A DNA stretch of 5,300 nt from the NCBI GenBank assembly GCA_903952805.1, contig CAJBHN010000986.1, positions 1-5,300 on the forward strand, read 5' to 3'. The translations under genes were made by a program, and so were the position numbers. Shown here in pieces: positions 1 to 5,300 of the stretch. This DNA comes from an uncultured Myxococcales bacterium (GTDB taxonomy: Bacteria; Myxococcota; UBA727; VGSZ01). Numbering within the stretch: the stretch's first letter is position 1; each line of letters opens with the position of its first letter. The notes beneath the pieces are model-generated. The model ran no database searches. It was given only the letters and a program-made list of their open reading frames with translations, and had not been told where the DNA came from.

Positions 1-222
1 GAACAGCGTGGCGTCGCCGATGGAGGGATCGTCATCGTCACGGCGAACGCCGACCACCCGCAGGTCGTGGATGGTGGTGCCGGTCGCACCAGCGTAGCGA
101 TGGGTCAGGGAGCCGGCCCGAAGGACGCTGCGGGACTGCTTGGACGCCAGCGAAGCACTCACGATCGGGAGCGTAGCGCCAGCCCCCCGAACGAGGCAGC
201 ACGCTGTGACTGCGGTCACCAT
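1..222 (-). CDS. Unrecognised protein, N-terminal part only, coupled to the PHP hydrolase gene
   Basis: An open frame of 74 codons runs from ATG at 222-220 to the left window edge without a stop. The second codon is GTG at 219-217, which overlaps the TGA stop of the upstream PHP gene (218-216) in a GTGA arrangement, the usual signature of translational coupling. Codons mostly end in G or C, as in the neighbouring genes. The competing minus-strand frame here closes at 38-40. The translation starts MVTAVTACCLV and continues through an Ala/Ser-rich segment, GSLTHRYAG, and then DLRVVGVRRDDDD. The first 25 residues are mildly hydrophobic but lack the basic start of a typical signal peptide, so export is uncertain. 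I do not recognise a family. The frame also stays open upstream of 222, inside the PHP gene, so a longer overlapping start is possible but less likely. Confidence 0.5.
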   Translation of the reverse strand, partial: MVTAVTACCLVRGAGATLPIVSASLASKQSRSVLRAGSLTHRYAGATGTTIHDLRVVGVRRDDDDPSIGDATLF

Positions 223-1835
223 ATCGTCGGTGAATGCGGACACCTGTACGCCTGACCGACAGCCAATGGCCCCCGCCGCCAGCGACGTCGCACCAGCGCC
301 GACAGCGCCAGCAGCGACGTCGCTGCTCCCGACGGTGCGCCAAGGTCGCAGCCACACCCACCTGCACCCACGTCGTCGCTGGCGCTGACCCACACATGGC
401 CGGTGATGGTGCGCACGACGCCGTCTTTCAGCACCTCGACCCGCCAGCGGGTCGCCCCCTGCGCGGGCACCGGCACGGCTTGATCGACGGTGACGTCGTC
501 GCTGTCGACGGCGATGTCGGTGGCGGCGGCCCCGGGACGTCCGTCGGCGACAAAGCGCAGGGTGTTGCCGGCGCCGCCGACGATCCTGGCGCTGAGCTGC
601 ACGGTGTCACCGGCGGCGCCAAAGACGGTGTCGACGCGGCCCTCGTGCTCGGCGCGGGCGGGCGTGGTGCTCAACTCCACCATCGGGTCGCCGGGTCCCT
701 GCAGTTTCACGACGGTGCGGTTGTCGCGCAGGCCCACCAGCAGGTCTGGCGTCGACAGGCCGTTGGCGAAGATCAACGTGGTGGGATCACCGATGGGCGA
801 ACCGAACGCTTCGAGGTCGACGCCGGCGCGGTGGTCGTCGGAGCCGCCGACGGGGGCGGCGTGGCTGCCGTCGTCCAAGACGGTGTCCCAGAAGTCGCGG
901 GCCCCCTGCCCAAAGATGAAGCCCGCCTGGTCGGTGCCGCCAGTGGCTACTTCGACGGCGTCGATCGACGACGGCACCGCATGGGTCCAGGCGCAGCCGA
1001 TGCAGACGTCGCCAAGATCGAGGCTCGGATGGTTGATGCTCACCATCGCCCCCTGGGCCGCAAATGCCGCGACGGCGTCGTCGATGGTCGTCGTCAAGCC
1101 GAGCTTGTGGTCGACCGGGCCGCTGACGCCAAACGCGTTCATGTGGCCGCCGTAGGTCGTGAACTCCATGCCCGGCACCAACAACACGTCGTCGTTGGCG
1201 GCCTGCACCGGCGTCAGGCGCTCCAGCTGGCTGCTGGTGTTGTGGTCGGTGATGACGACGAAATCGAGGCCCCTGGACCGCGCGAAGTCCACGATCTCCT
1301 GCAACGGCGGCCGGGCATCCCCCGAGTCCGCCGAATGCACGTGCAGGTCCCCGGCGTAGAAGCGGGCCGTCGTCGACAACGTCGGCGCCTGCAGCGGCGC
1401 CCGAGCGGTGGCGTCTTGCAACGTGGGTGACTGTCGCAGGAACACCTCGATGTGGGAGCGAGGTGCCGCCGAGACCACCTTGGCCTTGCCGACGACGACG
1501 TACCAGGTCCCCGCCGGCATCGGTCCGGGCAGATAGCTGCGGCTGGCGGCGCCGACGCCGACGATGGCGGGTTCGGTGTTGCCGCCGCCCCAGCCGCGAA
1601 AGCCGTCGGGGTCTTCGACGCCGAAGTCGAGGATGTCGCCGTCGCCGAGGCTCTGGTGGCGCACCTCGATCTCGGCGGTGCCCGCGGGCACGTCAAAGGG
1701 CACGAGGAAGAAGTCGGGGCCGCCGGCGGGTACTGCTTCGTCGACGACGACGGTGGGCGTTTCTGGCTGGGCGTCGACGGTGCTTGCCCACAGGGCGATG
1801 ATGAGCGCGACCGGTCGATGACGGTGGAGAGCCAT
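216..1835 (-). CDS. Secreted CehA/McbA-type PHP-domain metallohydrolase with MYXO-CTERM tail
   Basis: Predicted 539-residue exported metal-dependent hydrolase of the PHP superfamily, the group that includes the carbaryl hydrolases CehA and McbA; the substrate here is unknown. I chose ATG at 1835 over the GTG at 1880 because it gives a clean signal peptide (residues 1-22, MALHRHRP then a hydrophobic core, likely cut after VDA). Residues about 25-135 form a beta-rich domain. The PHP domain follows, with all expected metal ligands: DLHVHS (H165, H167), VITDHN (D197, H198), GMEF (E224), INHPS (H269) and GGSDDH (D333-H335). A DVCIGC cysteine pair lies at 278-281. A second beta-rich domain spans about 390-485. 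The end is a MYXO-CTERM signal: GGCGCD near 494-497, a hydrophobic run, and RRRWRR at 516-521, suggesting processing by a myxosortase and surface display. Unusually, 18 residues follow the Arg cluster. No clear Shine-Dalgarno sequence precedes the start, which lies 8 bp after the previous gene. Confidence 0.9.
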   Translation of the reverse strand: MALHRHRPVALIIALWASTVDAQPETPTVVVDEAVPAGGPDFFLVPFDVPAGTAEIEVRHQSLGDGDILDFGVEDPDGFRGWGGGNTEPAIVGVGAASRSYLPGPMPAGTWYVVVGKAKVVSAAPRSHIEVFLRQSPTLQDATARAPLQAPTLSTTARFYAGDLHVHSADSGDARPPLQEIVDFARSRGLDFVVITDHNTSSQLERLTPVQAANDDVLLVPGMEFTTYGGHMNAFGVSGPVDHKLGLTTTIDDAVAAFAAQGAMVSINHPSLDLGDVCIGCAWTHAVPSSIDAVEVATGGTDQAGFIFGQGARDFWDTVLDDGSHAAPVGGSDDHRAGVDLEAFGSPIGDPTTLIFANGLSTPDLLVGLRDNRTVVKLQGPGDPMVELSTTPARAEHEGRVDTVFGAAGDTVQLSARIVGGAGNTLRFVADGRPGAAATDIAVDSDDVTVDQAVPVPAQGATRWRVEVLKDGVVRTITGHVWVSASDDVGAGGCGCDLGAPSGAATSLLALSALVRRRWRRGPLAVGQAYRCPHSPTIW

Positions 1836-1843
1836 GGCCGATG

Positions 1844-2191
1844 CTAGCCCGGGCCGAGCGCAAAGCCGCCATCGACCCACGAGGTGTGATGCTCGCTGCC
1901 CCGCTGGTGACGCACCAGACAGCGCTCGCCGTCGCCAAGCTGCTCGACGAGGGCCTGCACCGCCGCCCGCCGGGCCGTCCCCGGGGCGCGAAACGCAGCG
2001 TCGTTGATGGGCACCGCCTGCCAGCCGAGCGCGTCGCCGCCATCGTCACCGTCGTCGCCGTCACCCGCCTCCGTCTGGGTGAACACGACGACGAAGTGCT
2101 GGCCGCAGCTGGCGCACTTGTTCACAACGATCTCCCGATGGGGATCAGACACCAGCGGCCGCACCATCGACTGGATGGCGAGCCAGGCCAC
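1844..2191 (-). CDS. Small CxxC-containing hypothetical protein, first gene of the PHP operon
   Basis: A 115-residue cytoplasmic-type protein with no signal peptide or membrane segment. Residues 26-30 read CASCGQ and are followed by a hydrophobic beta strand HFVVVFTQTE, the look of half a zinc ribbon. C91 and several histidines (H95, H101, H102) near the C-terminus could supply the other metal ligands, but this is inference. Residues 43-53 are an acidic Asp/Gly run encoded by near-repetitive triplets. The GTG at 2191 is the first available start; a GGGGAG stretch lies about 11 bases upstream. An ATG at 2167 (MVRPLVSDPH) would give 107 residues and is a fair alternative. Only 8 bp separate its TAG from the PHP hydrolase start, so co-transcription is likely. 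Family and function are not recognised. The plus-strand and other minus-strand frames here lack comparable protein-like features. Confidence 0.65.
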   Translation of the reverse strand: MAWLAIQSMVRPLVSDPHREIVVNKCASCGQHFVVVFTQTEAGDGDDGDDGGDALGWQAVPINDAAFRAPGTARRAAVQALVEQLGDGERCLVRHQRGSEHHTSWVDGGFALGPG

Positions 2192-2225
2192 CGCCGCGTC
2201 GTCTCCCCGACGCGAACCGACCCTT

Positions 2226-2247
2226 CCCTCCTGAATATGCTTGTCAA
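2226..2247 (-). promoter_or_regulatory. Candidate promoter and ribosome-binding-like segment upstream of the CxxC gene
   Basis: Read on the minus strand, a perfect TTGACA (2247-2242) sits in a locally AT-rich island and is followed by AGGAGGG at 2232-2226. No good -10 hexamer lies 16-18 bases after TTGACA, and no ATG, GTG or TTG follows AGGAGGG at normal spacing; the nearest in-frame start is 35 bases further on. It may be a genuine control region, or coincidence at the junction with the transposase remnant. Confidence 0.25.
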
Positions 2248-2271
2248 CGTTTGGATTCTGCCGACAGAGCG

Positions 2272-2409
2272 ATGCGGGTCATCGCCTGCATCGAGGAGCA
2301 AGACGTCGCGAAGAAGATCCTCAGCCATCTCGGTCTACCCGCCGAAGCGTTGCCGACGGCGCGGGCCCAGGCCCAGCCTGTGACGCTCGAGCAGTTCCCA
2401 GCCGCCTGA
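2272..2409 (+). pseudogene. C-terminal remnant of an IS91-type transposase
   Basis: A plus-strand frame from ATG at 2272 to TGA at 2407-2409 encodes 45 residues beginning MRVIACIEEQ, followed by VAKKILSHLGLPAE and a Pro/Ala/Gln-rich tail ending EQFPAA. From memory, this pattern (a zinc-finger-adjacent RVIA.I, then KIL.HLGLP, then a Pro/Ala-rich tail) closes transposases of the IS91 / Y2-type HUH family. The rest of the enzyme, including the HUH and tyrosine motifs and the CxxC cysteines that normally come just before this point, is missing upstream, where the sequence instead runs into the intergenic region of the minus-strand CxxC gene. The fragment is therefore a non-functional leftover of insertion and deletion. 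It points against all intact genes in the window. The family assignment rests on remembered motifs, not on an alignment. Confidence 0.6.
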
Positions 2410-2446
2410 GGGTGCCATCCGGGGTTCCAACGACCTGGCCCGAAAC

Positions 2447-2467
2447 CCTCTCCCTGACGGGAGAAGG
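2447..2467 (-). terminator. Small hairpin after the 778-residue protein gene
   Basis: TCTCCC (2449-2454) and GGGAGA (2459-2464) form a perfect 6-bp stem around a 4-base loop, and flanking CC/GG can extend it with one bulged base. On the minus strand it lies 26 bases beyond the stop at 2493 and is followed by GGGTTTC, a short T-run only. It could be a weak terminator, or one of the CTCTCCC...GGGAGAG palindromes common in GC-rich intergenic DNA. Confidence 0.35.
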
Positions 2468-2492
2468 CCGAGACGCGCCACGCGTTGATCGC

Positions 2493-4829
2493 CTACTGCG
2501 CGAGCTTGAAGTCCGGCACGCCAAACACGCTTGACGCTTGGTTGTTCACGGGCATCCCCGTGAGAGGGCCGGTGAGGGCCGCCTCAAAGGTCACGAGCCC
2601 CTGGGTCCGCGGGAAGAGCCCGGCGGGCCGCAGGAACTCGTCCGTCGACTCGCTGGTCTCGACGCGCGCGACGACGAGGTAGCGCCGGCCGGCCGTCAGC
2701 CGCACCGGCGTGACGTCTACGTATGTGTAGTTGCCGGCGCCGACGACGGTCGCCGACGAGATCATGGTCCCGGTGGCGACGTCGTACAACTCGACAGGGA
2801 CCGAGCCGCGAAAGCGGCCGCCGAGGGCCGTGAGCCAAACGTTCTGCGTCGGCACAAAGCGCAGCCCGCCAGCGAAAGCCTCGTTGGTGAGGGTGGTCAT
2901 CAGCGGGGCCCGACGACGCCACTGCGCCTGGTCGGCCGTCGTCGGCTCGTCGGGGACGAAGCGGACGTCGGCTTGGCCGTAGAGCACGGTCGAGGCGTTG
3001 GTGCTCGGGTAGGCCTCGGGGTTGATGTTGGTGGGGGCGTAGCGGCCGCCCTCGATGACGACGCTGCCGTGGGCGCGCGGCAGGGCCGCGACGTACTCAT
3101 AGAAGCCGCCCGAGCCCGCGAGCGAGACCGCCACGACGTAGCGCCGGCCGGCGACGAGGTTCACGTTGATGTCGGCGTAGGCGAATGCGCCGCTGGAGGT
3201 GACCATGGTCTCGGCGAGGACGGCTTGGGTGACGTCGTCGTAGAGGCGCACGCGCTTGGTGCCGATGAAGCGGCCGCCTATGGCCGAGGCTTTGCCGGAG
3301 ACCTGCGGCGTAAACGCGTAGCCCATCGTGTAGCTCCAAGCGACGGGGCCGGTTGCGGTACCGGCCTGCGGCGCCCACACCGCCGTCGACGGCGGGCCGG
3401 GGGGGGCGACGAAGCCCGCGGCGCTGAACTTCACGTCGGCGATGCCGTAGTGCATCGTCACCGTCTGCGTCGTTGGGTAGGCGTCTGGCTGGCCCGCGGT
3501 GTATGCGTAGACGGAGCCGAGGAAGCGCAAGCCCCCAACCGACGACGGCGCAGCCGGGCTGACAGCGCTCTGGCTGCCGCCGCTGCCGGCAAGGACGACG
3601 GCGACGACGTAGGTTTCACCAGCGACGAGGGTGACGGGCGTGATGGGGGCGTAGGCGAAGGCCGTGCCGGCGCCGGTGACGTTGACCTGCGCGAGCAAGG
3701 CGCGGTCGGCGTCGCGAAACAGCCGCACGATCTTGGTGCCCGTGAAGTGGCCGCCGAGCTGGCTGATGACGCCGTCGCGCTCGGCGACGAAGCGCGCGCC
3801 CATCGTGTAGGACCAGGCCACGTTCGTCACCGACGGCGGTGGGGCAAGCTTGGCGGTGAGGCTTGAGGCCGGGGCGCCGACGGCGAAGGCGACGCTGTCG
3901 GGGCCGCTTGCCTCTGGATTCTCAGCCAGGTTCACCGTGGTCACGGCGCCGCCGTCGTAAGCGATCGACTGCAGCGAGAGGCTCGAGCCGGCGTACCGCC
4001 GAAAGTGCACGCGCCGCGTGATGGGGTCGGCGGCAAGGGCGCCGTAGGAGTCGGTCGACGACGTCAGCAGAGCGACCGGTGCCGACGTCCCTGACAACGA
4101 CACCCTGGTGATCGTCCGGCTGTCCGTGCAGCAGCCGACGACGCGCCTGGTGCTCGCGAAGGCGACGCCGCTGTCCTCGTCGATGGCGACGCTCTGCAGG
4201 CCAGGGATGGTCGCGATGATCTGCGTGCTTGACGTGCTACGGCTCTCGGCCACGAGGGTGTCGCCAGCGACGAAGTAGATGGTCGACGGCGTCATGAGCG
4301 CCGGCGTGCGCGTATCGCTCAGCACCGTCACGGTCCCCGTCGCCAGGTTGAGGCTGCGCTGCTCGATGACGCCGCCGGCCTTCCTGACCCGAAAGCGCAG
4401 CGCGCCGAGCGGATCGAAGACGAGGGCCTCGGGGCGGTCGGTTCCCTCGAGGCTGAGTACGAGCTCGGGGTCATCGCCCGACGTCGGGACGCGCACGATG
4501 CGCTCGCCCGTTGTCGGCACGTTCAGCTCAAAGATGGTGGGGGCGACGATGGCGTAGACGACGCCCGTCGCCCCATCGTGCGCCAGCGAGGCTACGTTGA
4601 GGTTGACGTTGCCGTACGAGAAGTTGGCGCCGGGCCGGCCGTTGGACCCAGGCGGCAGGTCAAAGACGAAGTGGCGCTCTCCGGTCGCTGTGTCGTAGCG
4701 CTCGAGCCCGTTGTAGGTGCCGACGAAGACCTTGGTGCCCGCCTGCGCTGTCGTGGCGGCGAGCAGCAGGCCCACGAGCATCGGAAGGAACGCGCGGCGC
4801 GCGTGGTGGTCCAGAGACGGTCGAAACAT
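2493..4829 (-). CDS. Exported beta-propeller-like protein with three DUF4082-like repeats
   Basis: Predicted 778-residue secreted or periplasmic protein of unknown function. ATG at 4829 is preferred to the ATG at 4886 because it begins directly with a signal peptide (residues 1-30, MFRPSLDHHARRAFLPML, hydrophobic core, cut after AQA); RRAFL also resembles a twin-arginine motif. Residues about 31-320 consist of short repeating strands such as VFVGTYNGLERYDTATGE, VVYAIVAPTIFELN and SVAIDEDSGVAFAS, typical of a beta-propeller of the YWTD/SMP-30 sort. Three tandem beta-rich repeats follow at about 337-469, 495-624 and 646-776. Each has G.RF near its start, LGG.F.G...V.L in the middle, then V.L.AG..Y.V.V, and closes with G..D.KF or similar. 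They resemble DUF4082, seen in secreted bacterial proteins. A Cys pair (233-234) lies in the propeller half. There is no MYXO-CTERM tail, enzymatic motif or transmembrane anchor, so binding or structural roles are more likely than catalysis. Confidence 0.82.
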   Translation of the reverse strand: MFRPSLDHHARRAFLPMLVGLLLAATTAQAGTKVFVGTYNGLERYDTATGERHFVFDLPPGSNGRPGANFSYGNVNLNVASLAHDGATGVVYAIVAPTIFELNVPTTGERIVRVPTSGDDPELVLSLEGTDRPEALVFDPLGALRFRVRKAGGVIEQRSLNLATGTVTVLSDTRTPALMTPSTIYFVAGDTLVAESRSTSSTQIIATIPGLQSVAIDEDSGVAFASTRRVVGCCTDSRTITRVSLSGTSAPVALLTSSTDSYGALAADPITRRVHFRRYAGSSLSLQSIAYDGGAVTTVNLAENPEASGPDSVAFAVGAPASSLTAKLAPPPSVTNVAWSYTMGARFVAERDGVISQLGGHFTGTKIVRLFRDADRALLAQVNVTGAGTAFAYAPITPVTLVAGETYVVAVVLAGSGGSQSAVSPAAPSSVGGLRFLGSVYAYTAGQPDAYPTTQTVTMHYGIADVKFSAAGFVAPPGPPSTAVWAPQAGTATGPVAWSYTMGYAFTPQVSGKASAIGGRFIGTKRVRLYDDVTQAVLAETMVTSSGAFAYADINVNLVAGRRYVVAVSLAGSGGFYEYVAALPRAHGSVVIEGGRYAPTNINPEAYPSTNASTVLYGQADVRFVPDEPTTADQAQWRRRAPLMTTLTNEAFAGGLRFVPTQNVWLTALGGRFRGSVPVELYDVATGTMISSATVVGAGNYTYVDVTPVRLTAGRRYLVVARVETSESTDEFLRPAGLFPRTQGLVTFEAALTGPLTGMPVNNQASSVFGVPDFKLAQ
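2502..3821 (-). repeat. Three tandem protein-coding repeats (DUF4082-like)
   Basis: The units lie at 3423-3821, 2958-3347 and 2502-2894 within the large gene. Units 1 and 2 are closest: both contain WSYTMG, G.F.GTK.VRL and LAGSGG, and share the bases CCCATCGTGTAG. Unit 3 has diverged at its start but keeps LGGRF.G and the strand TAGRRYLVVA. Units 2 and 3 share an exact 15-base stretch (3138-3152 and 2679-2693). This pattern indicates internal duplication followed by divergence. Confidence 0.75.
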
Positions 4830-4921
4830 GAATGGCCCCGGGCTGAGGTGAAGAGCAGCTGAAGCCACCCCCGCTGCCAAAGGCATGCCAGGGAACGGGT
4901 CTCCATGCGGCGCGCCTCAGC

Positions 4922-4976
4922 GGGGCAGGTGATGCGGCGGTGCACTTATGTGGGGCAGGAGATGGCGCAGCGGTGC
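4922..4976. repeat. Imperfect direct repeat pair, GGGGCAGG type
   Basis: GGGGCAGGTGATG (from 4922) and GGGGCAGGAGATG (from 4952) start 30 bases apart and both run into CGGTGC (ending about 4943 and 4976, with a 3-base length difference). The pair could be a protein-binding array or part of an insertion-sequence end. Confidence 0.5.
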
Positions 4977-5019
4977 GTCGCCTTGATGCAGAGCCGAGCT
5001 GGTGACCGCTGATGGTCTC

Positions 5020-5084
5020 AGTGTGTCCTGCGAGGTCACAGGTGTGCCTGGCAGGGGGACGGAAGTGTATCCTGCGAGGTTACA
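5020..5084. repeat. 21-base direct repeat pair with core TCCTGCGAGGT
   Basis: Positions 5020-5040 and 5064-5084 match at 19 of 21 bases; the mismatches are 5025/5069 (G/A) and 5037/5081 (C/T). The exact shared core TCCTGCGAGGT is at 5026-5036 and 5070-5080. The spacing is 44 bases, about four helical turns, so both copies would face the same side of the DNA. The second copy ends 21 bases from the stop of the lyase-like gene. GTGACC (5002-5007) and GGTCAC (5034-5039) additionally form an inverted repeat involving the first copy. Confidence 0.75.
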
Positions 5085-5104
5085 AATGGGCCCGCCGTTG
5101 TCGG

Positions 5105-5300
5105 TCAGCGAATCAGACGCGCGGCGTGGTGCAGGTCGTTGCCGAGATTGATGTCGCCGTCGCCATCGACGTCGCCGTTGTGATCGGCCTGGCCCACCGT
5201 GCTGCCGTGCAGCCTTTGCCAACCGTCGTCCATGCCATCGCGGTCGCTGTCGGTGGGGCGGGTGCCAGCCCGCAGCGTGCCCCAGCCGCCGACCTCGTCC
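5105..5300 (-). CDS. C-terminal end of a pectate-lyase-like secreted protein with Ca-binding repeats
   Basis: The last 64 codons of a gene that enters from the right edge (first whole codon 5299-5297, TGA at 5107-5105). The residues include GGWGTLRAGTRPTDSDRDGM, then DDGWQRLHG, then DHNGDVDGDGDINLGNDL. Alternating Asp/Gly/Asn runs such as DSDRDGMDD and NGDVDGDGD are calcium-binding loops of the dockerin / thrombospondin type-3 kind. The order 'GGW....G..PTD.D.DGM.D.W...HG......D.NGD.DGDG..NL' is, from memory, the usual ending of secreted pectate-lyase-like polysaccharide lyases and related right-handed beta-helix proteins, and the protein seems to finish at its natural end. The catalytic part is outside the window, so enzyme identity is inferred from the tail alone; another exported protein with the same C-terminal module is possible. 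Confidence 0.75.
   Translation of the reverse strand, partial: DEVGGWGTLRAGTRPTDSDRDGMDDGWQRLHGSTVGQADHNGDVDGDGDINLGNDLHHAARLIR

Larger units (their letters stand above)
4830..5104. other. Intergenic region with repeat cluster, no gene
   Basis: No frame in this 275-bp gap reads like a protein. It separates the stop of the lyase-like gene from the start of the 778-residue protein gene, so it should contain the promoter of the latter, but I see no convincing -35/-10 pair. Its main content is two pairs of imperfect direct repeats, listed separately, in the half nearest the lyase-like gene. Confidence 0.6.

Noticed and set aside
223..300. Lipobox-like AIGC upstream of the truncated left-edge gene, suggesting a longer lipoprotein start
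   Set aside because: The box is a poor match (no Leu at -3), lies inside the MYXO-CTERM coding region of the PHP gene, and has no positively charged signal start at suitable spacing.
234..1430. 398-codon plus-strand open frame
   Set aside because: Antisense to the PHP hydrolase, whose metal-binding motifs are all intact. The plus-strand product is low-complexity and unlike any protein family.
1836..1880. Upstream GTG start (1880) for the PHP hydrolase
   Set aside because: It adds 15 residues before a well-formed signal peptide and would overlap the preceding gene by 37 bases; the ATG at 1835 explains the sequence better.
1841..2383. 180-codon plus-strand frame spanning the CxxC gene and the transposase remnant
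   Set aside because: It is antisense to the CxxC gene and out of frame with the transposase fragment, and ends in an Arg/Ser/Pro-rich string without protein-like pattern.
2538..3866. 442-codon plus-strand open frame
   Set aside because: It lies antisense inside the 778-residue gene. Its translation is an Arg/Gly/Ala/Asp-rich string with no domain pattern, as expected when a GC-rich gene is read on the opposite strand.
4830..4886. Upstream ATG start (4886) for the 778-residue protein
   Set aside because: The 19 extra residues precede a complete signal peptide starting at 4829. The upstream start has no better ribosome-binding sequence.
4917..5222. 101-codon minus-strand frame over the lyase tail and the gap
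   Set aside because: It reads a different frame from the Asp/Gly calcium-binding repeats, which are clearly the true frame, and its translation is low-complexity.
1..5300. CRISPR array, tRNA or rRNA genes, toxin-antitoxin or defence-system genes
   Set aside because: No regularly spaced repeat-spacer pattern, no tRNA cloverleaf or rRNA motif, and no nuclease, methylase, helicase or toxin signature was seen in any convincing frame.

Overview
The window is GC-rich DNA with the long-ORF codon bias of a Myxococcota (myxobacterial-type) bacterium. The best taxonomic clue is the C-terminus of the PHP-domain protein: Gly/Cys-rich segment, hydrophobic stretch, then an Arg cluster. This is the layout of the MYXO-CTERM sorting signal, essentially confined to Myxococcota. 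Assignment below phylum is not possible from this sequence.

Layout: every convincing intact gene reads on the minus strand, so in transcription order the window runs from right to left. (1) 5105-5299 is the C-terminal end of a secreted protein with Asp-rich calcium-binding repeats of the kind found at the end of pectate-lyase-like enzymes. (2) 4830-5104 is a non-coding gap with two pairs of imperfect direct repeats. (3) 2493-4829 encodes a 778-residue exported protein: signal peptide, a beta-propeller-like half, and three tandem beta-rich repeats resembling DUF4082. (4) 2410-2492 holds a small hairpin after that gene. (5) 2272-2409, on the plus strand, is the C-terminal scrap of an IS91-type transposase, the only sign of a mobile element within a gene. 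(6) 1844-2191, 216-1835 and 1-222 look like one tightly packed operon: a small CxxC protein, then 8 bp later a secreted CehA/McbA-type PHP metallohydrolase with the MYXO-CTERM tail, then a gene overlapping its stop codon and running off the left edge.

Functionally the window is dominated by exported proteins: a probable carbohydrate-active enzyme tail, a large repeat protein of unknown function, and a cell-surface metallohydrolase. They probably do not form a single pathway. The IS fragment and the repeat-rich gap suggest past rearrangement between the two gene blocks. I did not find a convincing new defence or other dedicated system. The points most worth following are the repeat cluster at 4922-5084, the transposase scrap, the extended tail of the MYXO-CTERM protein, and the unrecognised genes linked to the metallohydrolase.
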